Source: Allobosea psychrotolerans
Lineage (GTDB): Bacteria > Pseudomonadota > Alphaproteobacteria > Rhizobiales > Beijerinckiaceae
Length of the DNA: 64,000 nucleotides
Direction: 5' to 3'
NCBI RefSeq assembly: GCF_002917105.1
Contig: NZ_PQFZ01000014.1
Span: 1 to 64,000 of the forward strand
The position numbers were made by a program, and so were the translations under genes. Positions 52,474 through 61,661 of this stretch are shown one piece after another. The notes below the pieces were generated by a model that did no database searches, had not been told where the DNA came from, and worked only from the letters and a program-made list of their open reading frames with translations. How positions within the stretch are numbered: position 1 is the stretch's first letter; the number at the start of each line of letters is the position of its first letter.

Positions 52474-52977
52474 TTACAAGTTTTCAGTGCGCATGACGAT
52501 GTGGCGGTAGGCATCCCGGATCAAAGTCCAGGTCCGCGTCACCGACAGGTCGAGCTCGCGGGCGACCTCGCTGATGGTGCGCTCCCCCAGGCGATGCATC
52601 TCGAAGGCGGTGCGCGTGCGGGCAGGGAGCTCGGCCAGCGCAGCTTCCACCAATTTCAGACGCTGACGGTCATGGACGATGGTTTCGGGAGAGGGCAACG
52701 GCTCGGCAAGCTGCGCGAACGCCTCGTCGTCGAGCTCCACCTGCTCGACCAGGCGCTCGCGCCTGATGTGGTTGATGCTGAGATTGCGCGAGACCCGGTA
52801 GAGATAAGCCTTGGGATTATGATGCGCCGCATCGTCCCTGGGCGGCGACGACAGCACGCGCAGGAAGGTGTCCTGCGTCAGGTCGGCTGCCATCTCGGCC
52901 GTCAGGCCACGCCGCCGAAGCGACCGCGCGATATCCTTGGCGTGATACCGGAACAGCTTCTGAATATCCCAGACCAC
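52474..52977 (-). CDS. fecI: FecI-like ECF sigma factor
   Basis: A 167-residue extracytoplasmic-function sigma factor. Region 2 shows LTAEMAADLTQDTFLRVLSS and PKAYLYRVSRNLSINHIRRE; region 4 shows ALAELPARTRTAFEMHRLGE and TISEVARELDLSVTRTW. The frame is open to 53049, but the GTG at 52977 has GGAGG nine bases upstream and gives a normal FecI length, so I use it. It precedes fecR and the receptor gene. Activation by the receptor-FecR pair and iron control through an upstream Irr-box-like site are inferred. Confidence 0.9.
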   Translation of the reverse strand: MVWDIQKLFRYHAKDIARSLRRRGLTAEMAADLTQDTFLRVLSSPPRDDAAHHNPKAYLYRVSRNLSINHIRRERLVEQVELDDEAFAQLAEPLPSPETIVHDRQRLKLVEAALAELPARTRTAFEMHRLGERTISEVARELDLSVTRTWTLIRDAYRHIVMRTENL

Positions 52978-53381
52978 CCAGTCCCGCCTCCATGCCCCCG
53001 GTGTTCGGGCGCAGCTGGATGTAATCCCGCCGCCTGCCCGCACCGCCATCCCGAGGCTTCCAGGTTCACACCAGCCCCAAGCGCTGCAGCGCAGTAGCGT
53101 GAATTCAAATTTCCCTGCAAGTACAGATATTTAGATGGATTCTAACCTGCTTTCCGCAGAAACAATTGCCATGCCGGCTGCCGGCCGGGAAAACCAAGCA
53201 TTCTCCGGGAGATACCGGCATTCGGCTCGCTCGGGCCGGCTCCCGCCAGCGGGGGACAGCACTCCGGACAGCGCGGAGAATTGCCGCAAACCGTTGCCCG
53301 GCTGCAACGGGTGCGCCCGGCAGCTGATCAGGGGATGACAAGAGCCTCGCACGGAGGCCCCGGTCACCGGTCTCCGCGCGT
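52978..53381. other. intergenic region upstream of the fecI-like gene
   Basis: This 404-base stretch contains the Irr-box-like palindrome at 53130-53146 and, at 53291-53310, a seven-base-arm hairpin (CCGTTGC/GCAACGG) about 72 bases after the M24 peptidase stop that could be a weak terminator for it. I see no credible gene. Confidence 0.5.
53130..53146. promoter_or_regulatory. Irr/ICE-like iron-control box upstream of fecI
   Basis: TTTAGAT-GGA-TTCTAAC matches, in all but two outer or inner positions, the 7-3-7 palindrome TTTAGAA-N3-TTCTAAA that I remember as the rhizobial Irr (ICE) box. It lies about 150 bases upstream of the fecI-like start, in the only promoter region of the siderophore operon. 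The assignment is from memory and needs a matrix search. Confidence 0.5.
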
Positions 53382-54593
53382 TCAGGCTTCGTAGCCGAAG
53401 GGATCGTCCACGGAATGGGCCGGCTTGGTGAACCAATGCGCCCCGTCCTCGGCCATGTAGATGATATCCTCCAGACGCACGCCGAACTCGCCATAGATGC
53501 AGATCATCGGCTCGTCGGAGAAGCACATGCCGACCTGGAGCGGCGTCTTGTTGCCCTTCACCATGAAGGCTTCCTCATGCACGTCGAGGCCGAGCCCATG
53601 GCCGGTGCGATGGGGCAGACCCGGCACCTTGTAGCCCGGGCCGAAGCCCGCCGCCTCGATGACGCCGCGCGCCGCCGCGTCAACCGCCTCGCAGGGCGCA
53701 CCCAGGACAGCCGCATCGAATGCCGCCAGTTGCGCCCGCTTCTCCAGGTTCCAGATCTCGCGCTGGCGCGGGTTGGCCTCGCCGAAGACATAGGTGCGGG
53801 TGATGTCGGAGCGATAGCCGCCGACCTTGGTGCCCATATCGATCAGCACCATGTCGCCCTCCTGCAGCGTCTGCTCATAGGGCACGCCATGGGGATAGGC
53901 CGTCGCCTCGCCGAACTGGGCGGCGCCGCTGGTCCAGCTCATGCCGAGCTTGCGATGCGCCTGGTCGAGGAACAGCTTGACCTGAGCGGTGGTGACGCCG
54001 ACCTGCAGCGCCCGGGCCGCAGCCCGGTGGACCTCCATGGTGATGTCCATGGCGCGCTGGATCAGAGCGATCTCGGCGGCCGACTTCAATTGCCGGCAAG
54101 CCGCGGTGATCACATTGCCATGGCTGAAGGAGAAGCGGTTGCCGGCCTTGCGCAACCCGTCGACGATATAGAACGGCGTATGCGGATCGAGCGCGACCTG
54201 GCCGCTCTCATAGCCCAGGCTGCGGATGGTCTCGATCACCAGCTCCGTCGGATCCTCATGCTCCTCCCAGCAGCGCACCTCCTCGCCGAAGCGCATCAAT
54301 TCCCGCGTCTTCGGCTCCTCGAAGGTCGGGCTGAGATAGACGATCTCGCCCTCGGCCGGGATGACCGCGCCATGCAGGCGCTCGGACAAGGTGAGCTGGA
54401 TGCCGGTGAAGTAGGCAAGGCTCGTGGAGGTATCGAGATAGAGCGCCTGGAGACCCTGCTCGCGCAGCAGCGCCTGCGCCTTGGCGATGCGAGCCTTGAA
54501 CTCGGTCACCGCGATCGGCTCGATGCCATCAGTCATCGGTTTCAATTTGGCGAGCTCGGCCTCGAAGCTCGATCCGCCCACTCCGATCGTCAT
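53382..54593 (-). CDS. M24-family Xaa-Pro peptidase
   Basis: A 403-residue aminopeptidase P/prolidase-type metallopeptidase. The creatinase-like N-terminal domain covers about 1-165 (LYLDTSTSLAYFTGIQLT). The catalytic pita-bread domain shows all five metal ligands: two Asp (VLIDMGTKVGGYRSDITR), His in PHRTGHGLGLDVHE, Glu in SDEPMICIYGE and Glu in VRLEDIIY. The ATG at 54593 has GAGGA eight bases upstream; the longer frame to 54695 is not needed. It is divergent from a gamma-glutamyltransferase homologue, a pairing suggestive of peptide or amide turnover. Confidence 0.92.
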   Translation of the reverse strand: MTIGVGGSSFEAELAKLKPMTDGIEPIAVTEFKARIAKAQALLREQGLQALYLDTSTSLAYFTGIQLTLSERLHGAVIPAEGEIVYLSPTFEEPKTRELMRFGEEVRCWEEHEDPTELVIETIRSLGYESGQVALDPHTPFYIVDGLRKAGNRFSFSHGNVITAACRQLKSAAEIALIQRAMDITMEVHRAAARALQVGVTTAQVKLFLDQAHRKLGMSWTSGAAQFGEATAYPHGVPYEQTLQEGDMVLIDMGTKVGGYRSDITRTYVFGEANPRQREIWNLEKRAQLAAFDAAVLGAPCEAVDAAARGVIEAAGFGPGYKVPGLPHRTGHGLGLDVHEEAFMVKGNKTPLQVGMCFSDEPMICIYGEFGVRLEDIIYMAEDGAHWFTKPAHSVDDPFGYEA

Positions 54594-54841
54594 AGGTCGT
54601 GTCCTCATTCGTCTGGTCGCAAAAGCATTGGGCCGATCAGTCGCTTGTGGCGGGTGACCGATCGGAGCGGCGAAGGGCTTGTTTATGGACCGCATCCGCG
54701 GGAAACGGCACCCGCGCTGTCAGCTGAAAGCGCATGCGGAATTGCGGGTGGCGGACAGCAAGCCGACGCGCGATGCTGCCTCTTCCAGAACGACGGACGC
54801 TGGCCCAGGGCGGCCATGCGCGGCAGGACCGGGAGACATCG

Positions 54842-56449
54842 ATGCGCGGCATGATCGTAGCGGCCCAGCCAGAAGCGGCCGAAGCCGGCGCGGACATCCT
54901 GCGCCGGGGCGGCAACGCCATCGACGCCGCCATCGCCTGCGCCTTCAGCCAGGGCGTGGTCGACCCGCAGATGTGTGGAATCGGCGGGTTCGGCGCGATG
55001 CAGATCAGCATGCCCAAACGCGGCGTGCACACCGTGCTCGAATTCCTGGCACTGGCGCCGCTCGCGGCCACGCCAGAGATGTGGGCCGAGCGTTTCGTCG
55101 GCCAGACCCGCGACGGCTTCGTCTTCCTGCTCAGCGACCACGCCAACGAGCTCGGCCATCTCGCGGCCGGCACGCCGGGCAACGTCAAGGGCTACACCGA
55201 GGCCCTGTCGCGCTTCGGCACGATGGAGCTCAGGGATGTCATGGCACCGGCGATCCGGCAGGCGCGCGAGGGTTTCACGATCCGCCCCTATGTCCACTAC
55301 TACTGGACGATCGACCAGCGCAGCACCGGCCAGATCAACACCGAGGACAAGCTCCGCCACAGCGAGACCGGGCGCGCGATCTATTTCCAGCCCGACGGCA
55401 CGCTGAAGCGCCCCGGCGACGTCATCACCAATCCCGACCTCGCCCGCACGCTGGAGCGCATCGCCGCCGCCGGCCCCGAGATCTTCTACACCGGCGCGAT
55501 CGCCGAGGAGATTGCCGCCGACATGGCGAGGCAAGGCGGGCTCCTGACGAAGCGCGATCTCGCCGAGTACAAGGTGCGCGAGAAAGAGCCCGTCTGGGGC
55601 GCCTATCGCAGCCTGCGCATCGCCGGCAACCCGCCCGCAGCGGGCGGTGTCTTGCTGATCGAGCTCATGCATATCCTGCAGGAGTTCGAAATCGGCGCCC
55701 TCGAGCACAACAGCGCCGAGCACATCGCAATCCTCGCCGAGGCGATGAAGTGGATGACGATCGACCGCGACGCCCATATCGGCGATCCCGATTTCGTCGA
55801 TGTGCCGATCGACAGGCTGCTCTCGCAGGCCCATGCCGCCGGCCATGCCAGCGCGATCCGGTCGGGTGAGAAGGCGCGCGTGGCGCGCTCGGAATTGTCC
55901 AGGGATCCGCCGGACACCACCGTCGTCTGCGTCATGGACGAAGAGGGCAATGCCGTGACGCTGACCCACACCCTCGGCCAGCCATCGGGCGGCATCACCC
56001 CCGGCCTGGGCTTCATGTATAACGGCTCGATGAGCGGTTTCGACCCCCGTCCCGGCCGCGCCGGCTCGATCGCTCCCCGCAAGGCCCGCGGCAGCGCCAT
56101 GGCGCCGACGATCATGTTCAGGGACGAGAAGCCCATCATCGCCATCGGCGCGCCAGGCGGCACCTTCATCGTGCCCGCCATTGCCCAGGCGCTGAGCAAC
56201 GTCATCGATTTCGGAATGAGCATGTTCGAGGCGGTCGCCGCGCCGCGCATCGTCTGCCTGAGCGACACGATCGACGTCTCCAACCGCATCGAACGCCGCG
56301 TCACCGCCGCCTTGGAAGCTGATGGCTACGCCGTAGGCCGGTCCTACCAGTCCTTCGCCTTCGGCGCGCCGCATGGCATCCGCGCGGAGGGAGCAAGCTG
56401 GTCGGGCGGCGCCGATCCGCAGCGCGACGGCATGGCCCTGAAAGTCTGA
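54842..56449 (+). CDS. gamma-glutamyltransferase family protein
   Basis: A 535-residue Ntn-hydrolase with the GGT layout: LRRGGNAIDAAIACAFSQGV near residue 20, GIGGFGAMQ, then the processing site DTT-VVCVMDEEGNAVT with the predicted nucleophile Thr359, and QPSGGITPGLGFMYNGSM for substrate binding. The usual TTHxS following the nucleophile reads TTVVC, so the histidine is replaced. No signal peptide is present, unlike secreted GGTs. The ATG at 54842 follows GGGAGA; earlier frame is spurious. Divergent from the M24 peptidase. Substrate may not be glutathione. Confidence 0.88.
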   Translation: MRGMIVAAQPEAAEAGADILRRGGNAIDAAIACAFSQGVVDPQMCGIGGFGAMQISMPKRGVHTVLEFLALAPLAATPEMWAERFVGQTRDGFVFLLSDHANELGHLAAGTPGNVKGYTEALSRFGTMELRDVMAPAIRQAREGFTIRPYVHYYWTIDQRSTGQINTEDKLRHSETGRAIYFQPDGTLKRPGDVITNPDLARTLERIAAAGPEIFYTGAIAEEIAADMARQGGLLTKRDLAEYKVREKEPVWGAYRSLRIAGNPPAAGGVLLIELMHILQEFEIGALEHNSAEHIAILAEAMKWMTIDRDAHIGDPDFVDVPIDRLLSQAHAAGHASAIRSGEKARVARSELSRDPPDTTVVCVMDEEGNAVTLTHTLGQPSGGITPGLGFMYNGSMSGFDPRPGRAGSIAPRKARGSAMAPTIMFRDEKPIIAIGAPGGTFIVPAIAQALSNVIDFGMSMFEAVAAPRIVCLSDTIDVSNRIERRVTAALEADGYAVGRSYQSFAFGAPHGIRAEGASWSGGADPQRDGMALKV

Positions 56450-56480
56450 AGCCGGCGCGCCCGGCACGCGCTCCGCGCTT

Positions 56481-57152
56481 TCAGCGGCGGGCGACGCCGT
56501 TGACGAAGATGTCGATGCACATCCGCAGATAGGCGCGGCGCTCCTTGCGCGAGCCCCACTCGCCATGGTGACGCCGGCGCGAGAAAACGCCGAACACCAT
56601 ATCCATCAGCATCTGCGCGGCCTTGGACGGATCGGCGAGCGCGATGAGACCGCGCTCCACCTGACGCATCAGCCATTCCGCGAGAAGGCGACGCGACGCC
56701 TCGGCGCCGTCGCGCAGGATCAACAGCTCGATCTCGGGAAACCGGGTCGATTCCGTGATGACCAGGCGAATGAACGCGATGCGCTCGCGATCGGCGGCCT
56801 CATCGATATCGATCCTGAAGATCGCTTCGAGGGCTTCGGCCACGGGCAGATCTTCATCGTCGGGGCGCGGCAGATCCAGCATCGACTGCCGGTGCAGGAT
56901 GACGACTGCCGTGAACAGATCGGTCTTGCCGGGGAAGAGGCGATAGAGCGTCCGCTTCGAGATACGGCAACGTGCCGCGACGAGATCCATCGTCGTGCCG
57001 GCATAGCCGACCTCGAGGAAGGCATCCCTGGCATGGGCCACGATCATCGCGCGCACAGCCTCGTCGGCCATGGTTTTCGGGCGCCCGCGCGCGGGCGTTC
57101 CCTTGGCGGCCGCTGCCGCGTCCTCACACGTTATCGCCAGACCCTGCGCCAT
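56481..57152 (-). CDS. TetR/AcrR-family regulator of the RND efflux operon
   Basis: A 223-residue TetR regulator. After an alanine-rich lead (GRPKTMADEAVRAMIVAHAR), the HTH is GYAGTTMDLVAARCRISKRT with LYRLFPGK. The C-terminal domain has a TetR_C-type ending (MLMDMVFGVFSRRRHHGEWG). It lies 90 bases from, and divergent to, the efflux operon, the usual placement of its repressor. Confidence 0.9.
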   Translation of the reverse strand: MAQGLAITCEDAAAAAKGTPARGRPKTMADEAVRAMIVAHARDAFLEVGYAGTTMDLVAARCRISKRTLYRLFPGKTDLFTAVVILHRQSMLDLPRPDDEDLPVAEALEAIFRIDIDEAADRERIAFIRLVITESTRFPEIELLILRDGAEASRRLLAEWLMRQVERGLIALADPSKAAQMLMDMVFGVFSRRRHHGEWGSRKERRAYLRMCIDIFVNGVARR

Positions 57153-57181
57153 GTGTTTCCCCTTATTTCACCTCCATGCGA

Positions 57182-57210
57182 TTGACAGCGGAAGATTGCA
57201 AGCCATAAGG
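57182..57210 (+). promoter_or_regulatory. candidate promoter of the RND efflux operon
   Basis: TTGACA (57182-57187) is followed after 17 bases by ATAAGG (57205-57210), about 30 bases before the proposed GTG start. The -35 is perfect and the -10 is weak. The region is the only intergenic sequence between the TetR gene and the operon, so the repressor probably binds here; I see no clear palindrome. Confidence 0.45.
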
Positions 57211-57242
57211 GTACTCTTAAGTTTCCAAAATAGGGTGATGCC

Positions 57243-58508
57243 GTGCAGCGCTTGAGGATGCAACATCGCGAGATCAGCTTTGTGCGCTGCAGCATGCCCA
57301 TATTGCGTGGTCGAATCGCGGTCGCAGCCATGGCAGTGGGGCTTCTGCTCTCGGCCTGCAACGAGAAGGCGGCCAGCCCCGCTCCACCATCGGCGCAGAT
57401 GCCGGTCAGCGTCGTCAGCCTGCGTCCGCAGCCCGTCGCCATCACGGCCGAACTGCCGGGCCGGGTTTCGGCGAGCCTGGTCGCGGAGGTGCGTCCGCAG
57501 GTCAACGGCATCATCAAGTCGCGCCTCTTCAAGGAAGGCGGCGAGGTCACGGCCGGGACCGTGCTCTACGAGATCGACCCGGCGAGCTACCAGGCGTCCT
57601 ATGACAGCTCCGCCGCAGCCTTGCAGAAAGCCGAGGCCGCTGTGCCGAGCGCCCAGGCAAAGCTCGACCGCTACCGCGACCTGGTCCGCCAGAGCGCCGT
57701 CAGCAAGCAGGACCTCGACGATGCGATCTCGGCCCTGGCCCAGGCCAATGCCGATGTCGCCTCGGCCAAAGCGAGCCTCGCCACGGCGAAAATCAATCTC
57801 GACTACACCAAGGTCGTCGCCCCGATCGGTGGGCGGATCGACAAATCCTCCCTGACGCCAGGCGCCCTGGTGACGGCGAGCCAGACCGACGCACTCACCA
57901 CGATCCGCCAGCTCGACCCGATCAATGTCGACATCACCCAGTCGAGCACAAATCTGCTGAAATTCCGCAGCGCCCTCGCCGAAGGGCGGTTGAAGCTGAG
58001 CGGCCCCAATGTCGCGGTCAAGCTCAGGCTCGATACGGGCACGCTCTACAACCAGGACGGACGCTTCGAATTCGCCGAGGCCAATGTCGACCAGACCACC
58101 GGCACCTTCACCTTGCGGGCGGAATTCCCCAATCCCGACCGGCTGCTGCTGCCCGGCATGTATGCGCGCGCCATCCTCCAGGAGGGCATCGCCGAGAACA
58201 GTTACCTGGTGCCTCAGCGCGCTGTCGGCCGCAACACCAAGGGTGAGGCGACCGCCAAGTTCGTCAACAAGGACGGCAAGGTCGAGGAGCGCGTGCTCGT
58301 GACCCGTCGCACCATCGGCAACAACTGGCTGGTCGATACCGGCCTCAGTGACGGCGACAGGGTGATCGTCGAAGGCGGGCAGCTCGTGCGCGTCGGCCAG
58401 ACGGTCACGGCCAACGAGGTCACGATCGACGAGGCAAGCGGGGAGCTGCGCCCGGCGGCGCAGCGCGCGGCCGCCGAAACGGACACGCCCGGCACGGTGA
58501 AGAACTGA
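57243..58508 (+). CDS. RND efflux periplasmic adaptor lipoprotein (AcrA/MexA type)
   Basis: Membrane-fusion protein of up to 421 residues. It has a lipobox LLLSAC (the mature protein would begin at Cys), a barrel-sandwich/lipoyl domain ([20 protein letters not shown]), a coiled-coil hairpin ([20 protein letters not shown]) and beta-barrel sequence ([19 protein letters not shown]). The GTG at 57243 is the first usable start. An ATG at 57294 would give a compact signal peptide ([20 protein letters not shown]) and may be the true start, but no ribosome-binding site decides it. First gene of a tripartite efflux operon. Confidence 0.92.
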   Translation: MQRLRMQHREISFVRCSMPILRGRIAVAAMAVGLLLSACNEKAASPAPPSAQMPVSVVSLRPQPVAITAELPGRVSASLVAEVRPQVNGIIKSRLFKEGGEVTAGTVLYEIDPASYQASYDSSAAALQKAEAAVPSAQAKLDRYRDLVRQSAVSKQDLDDAISALAQANADVASAKASLATAKINLDYTKVVAPIGGRIDKSSLTPGALVTASQTDALTTIRQLDPINVDITQSSTNLLKFRSALAEGRLKLSGPNVAVKLRLDTGTLYNQDGRFEFAEANVDQTTGTFTLRAEFPNPDRLLLPGMYARAILQEGIAENSYLVPQRAVGRNTKGEATAKFVNKDGKVEERVLVTRRTIGNNWLVDTGLSDGDRVIVEGGQLVRVGQTVTANEVTIDEASGELRPAAQRAAAETDTPGTVKN

Positions 58509-58510
58509 AC

Positions 58511-61500
58511 ATGTCACGCTTCTTCATCGACAGGCCGATCTTCGCCTGGGTCGTCGCCATCGTCATCATGCTCGCAGGCCTTTTGGCGCTGCAGTCCCTG
58601 CCGATCTCGCAATATCCGCAGATCGCGCCGACGACCGTCAACATCAGCGCAAGCTATCCCGGCGCCGACGCCCAGACGGTCGAGAATTCGGTGACCAAGG
58701 TCATCGAGCAGGGCATGACCGGCGTCGACAACCTGCAATACATGACCGCGACCTCGACCTCGTCGGGCAATGCCTCGCTGACGCTGACCTTCACCAATGC
58801 GGCCAATCCCGACGTCGCGCAGATGCAGGTGCAGAACAAGCTGCAGCTCGTCACCTCGCAATTGCCGCAGACGGTCCAGAACACCGGCATCACCGTGTCG
58901 AAATCCTCGACCGGCTTCCTGATGGTCATCGCCTTCGTCTCGCGCGACGGCAAGATGTCCTCGACCGACCTCGCCGACTATGTCGACTCGACGCTGAACG
59001 ACACGCTCAAGCGCGTCCCCGGCGTCGGCTCCAGCCAGCTCTTCGGCTCCGGCTATGCGATGCGCATCTGGCTCGACCCCGACAAGCTGCAGAAATATGC
59101 GCTGATGCCGAGCGACGTCTCCAACGCGATCACGGCGCAGAACACGCAAGTCTCGGCCGGCCAGCTCGGCGGCTTGCCGCAGAAGCCCGGCCAGCAGCTC
59201 AATGCGACTGTGACGGCGATGAGCCGCCTTCAGACCGTCCCGCAATTCGAGAACATCATCCTGAAGAGCGGCAGCTCCGGCTCGATCGTGCGGCTGAACG
59301 ACGTCGCGACGGTCGAGCTCGGCGCCAAGGACTACCGCACGGCCGCCCGCTACAACGGCCAGCCCACGGCAGCGCTCGCGATCAGCCTGGCGACCGGCGC
59401 CAACGCCATCTCGACCGCCGAGGCGGTGCAGAAGGCGATCACGCGACTGTCGCAGACCTTCCCCGAGGGCGTCGAGGTCGTCTATCCCTACGACACCACA
59501 CCCTTCGTCCGGCTCTCGATCGAGAAGGTGGCCGAGACCTTGATCGAGGCGATCGTGCTCGTCTTCGTGGTGATGTTCGTCTTCCTGCAGAATCTGCGCG
59601 CGACGATCATCCCGATGCTCGCCGTGCCGGTCGTGCTGCTCGGCACTTTCGGCGTGCTGGCGGTCGCCGGCTATTCGATCAACACGCTGACCATGTTCGC
59701 CATGGTGCTCGCCATCGGCCTGCTCGTCGACGACGCGATCGTCGTCGTCGAGAATGTCGAGCGCGTGATGCAGGAAGAGAAATTGTCGCCGAAGGAGGCG
59801 ACGATCAAATCGATGGGCGAGATCACCGGCGCGCTGGTCGGCATCGCCACCGTGCTCTCGGCGGTATTCGTGCCGATGGCCTTCTTCGGCGGCTCGGTCG
59901 GCGTGATCTACCGGCAGTTCTCGGTCACCATCGTCACCGCCATGATGCTCTCGGTGCTCGTCGCGCTCGTGCTGACGCCGGCGCTCTGCGCCACCATGCT
60001 GAAGCCGCCGGCGGACCATGCCACCCAGAAGGGCCCCTTCGGCTGGTTCAACCGCAATTTCGACAAGGCGACCCACGGCTATCGCAGCGGCATCGCCGGC
60101 ATGATCGCGCGGCCGTTCCGGTTCCTCGCCGTCTTCCTGCTGATCGGCGTCGGCATGGCGGTGCTGTTCACGCGCCTGCCCAGCTCCTTCCTGCCGGAAG
60201 AGGACCAGGGCACGCTGTTCACCATCGTGCAGATGCCGGTCGGCGCGACGCAGGACCGCACCTTGCGCGTGCTCGACCAGATCCGCACCCATTACCTCGA
60301 CAAGGAGAAGGATCTGGTCGAGGGCGTGCTGACGGTCGCCGGCTTCGGCTTCGGCGGCGAGGGCCAGAATGTCGGCCTCGCCTTCATCAGGCTGAAGCCC
60401 TTCGCCGAGCGCAAGGGCAAGCAGGCGACGGCGCAGGCCGTGGCGATGCGCGCCATGGGAGCGTTCCGCTCCATCAAGGACGGCATGGTCTTCGCGCTGG
60501 CGCCGCCCGCGATCCAGGGCTTCGGCAACACGGCGGGCTTCGACTTCTACCTGCAGGACATCGCCGGCGCCGGCCATGAGAAGCTGATCCAGGCGCGCAA
60601 CCAGCTCCTCGGCCTCGCCGGCAAGAGCTCGGTCTTGTCCGGCACCCGGCCCAACGGCCAGGAGGACACGCCGCAATACTCCGTCGAGATCGACCAGGAG
60701 AAGGCGAGCGCGCTGACACTCTCGCTCTCCGACATCAATACGACGCTCTCGACCGCCTGGGGCAGCGCCTATGTCAACGACTTCATCGATCGCGGCCGGG
60801 TGAAATCGGTCTATGTCCAGTCCGGGGCGCCGTTCCGGATGCAGCCGCAGGATGTCGACAAATGGTATGTCCGCAACTCAGGCGGCACGATGGTGCCGTT
60901 CTCGGCCTTCTCCTCGGGACGCTGGACCTACGGCTCGCCCCGGCTCGAACGCTATAACGGCTCGGCGGCGGTGGAGATTCAGGGCGCGGCCGCGGCCGGC
61001 GTCAGCTCGGGTGCGGCGATGGACGAGATCGATGCCCTGATGAAGCAACTGCCGGCCGGCTACGCTCATGAATGGACCGGGCTGTCCTATCAGGAGCGAC
61101 TCTCCGGCAGCCAGGCGGCGGCGCTCTATGCGCTGGCCATGCTGGTGGTCTTCCTCTGCCTGGCCGCGCTTTATGAGAGCTGGTCGATTCCCTTCGCCGT
61201 CATGCTCTCGGTGCCGATCGGCATCTTCGGAGCGCTGCTGGCCGCGACCTGGTTCGGGCAGACCAACGACGTCTATTTCAAGGTCGGACTGCTGACGACG
61301 ATCGGCCTTGCAGCCAAGAACGCGATCCTGATCGTCGAATTCGCGATCGAGCAGCAGCAGGCCGGCAAGGGGCTGGTCGAGGCGACATTGGAGGCTGCGC
61401 GCCAACGCCTGCGGCCGATCCTGATGACCTCGCTCGCCTTCGTCCTCGGCGTGACGCCGCTGGCGGTCGCGACCGGCGCGGGCTCGGGCAGCCAGAACGC

Positions 61501-61660
61501 GATCGGCGTCGGCGTGATGGGCGGCATGATCGCCGCCACCGCGCTCGGTGTGTTCTTCGTGCCGCTGCTCTTCGTCACCGTGCGCCGCCTCGTCCAGGGC
61601 AAGGGTGCGCAGGGCAAGCGCACCGATGAGCCGGTGGCCGAGCCGGCAAAGGCAAGCTGA
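58511..61660 (+). CDS. RND efflux inner-membrane transporter (AcrB/MexB type, HAE1)
   Basis: A 1049-residue proton antiporter with twelve helices and two large periplasmic loops. The start [20 protein letters not shown], the proton-relay Asp pair in [18 protein letters not shown] and the second-half [14 protein letters not shown] are diagnostic of the HAE1 branch. It begins two bases after the adaptor stop and is followed by the outer-membrane factor, forming a complete pump. Substrates (drugs, solvents, bile-type compounds) cannot be told from sequence. Confidence 0.97.
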   Translation: MSRFFIDRPIFAWVVAIVIMLAGLLALQSLPISQYPQIAPTTVNISASYPGADAQTVENSVTKVIEQGMTGVDNLQYMTATSTSSGNASLTLTFTNAANPDVAQMQVQNKLQLVTSQLPQTVQNTGITVSKSSTGFLMVIAFVSRDGKMSSTDLADYVDSTLNDTLKRVPGVGSSQLFGSGYAMRIWLDPDKLQKYALMPSDVSNAITAQNTQVSAGQLGGLPQKPGQQLNATVTAMSRLQTVPQFENIILKSGSSGSIVRLNDVATVELGAKDYRTAARYNGQPTAALAISLATGANAISTAEAVQKAITRLSQTFPEGVEVVYPYDTTPFVRLSIEKVAETLIEAIVLVFVVMFVFLQNLRATIIPMLAVPVVLLGTFGVLAVAGYSINTLTMFAMVLAIGLLVDDAIVVVENVERVMQEEKLSPKEATIKSMGEITGALVGIATVLSAVFVPMAFFGGSVGVIYRQFSVTIVTAMMLSVLVALVLTPALCATMLKPPADHATQKGPFGWFNRNFDKATHGYRSGIAGMIARPFRFLAVFLLIGVGMAVLFTRLPSSFLPEEDQGTLFTIVQMPVGATQDRTLRVLDQIRTHYLDKEKDLVEGVLTVAGFGFGGEGQNVGLAFIRLKPFAERKGKQATAQAVAMRAMGAFRSIKDGMVFALAPPAIQGFGNTAGFDFYLQDIAGAGHEKLIQARNQLLGLAGKSSVLSGTRPNGQEDTPQYSVEIDQEKASALTLSLSDINTTLSTAWGSAYVNDFIDRGRVKSVYVQSGAPFRMQPQDVDKWYVRNSGGTMVPFSAFSSGRWTYGSPRLERYNGSAAVEIQGAAAAGVSSGAAMDEIDALMKQLPAGYAHEWTGLSYQERLSGSQAAALYALAMLVVFLCLAALYESWSIPFAVMLSVPIGIFGALLAATWFGQTNDVYFKVGLLTTIGLAAKNAILIVEFAIEQQQAGKGLVEATLEAARQRLRPILMTSLAFVLGVTPLAVATGAGSGSQNAIGVGVMGGMIAATALGVFFVPLLFVTVRRLVQGKGAQGKRTDEPVAEPAKAS

Positions 61661-61661
61661 G

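Noticed and set aside
57243-57293. A separate leader peptide before the efflux adaptor
   Set aside because: The codons are in frame with the adaptor and can be an N-terminal extension; no hairpin or stop supports an attenuator.
58514-60676. A 720-codon open frame on the minus strand opposite the efflux pump gene
   Set aside because: It mirrors the pump's codon pattern, is rich in Arg, His, Asp and Glu from antisense GC-rich codons, shows no domain, and the plus-strand RND gene is unambiguous.
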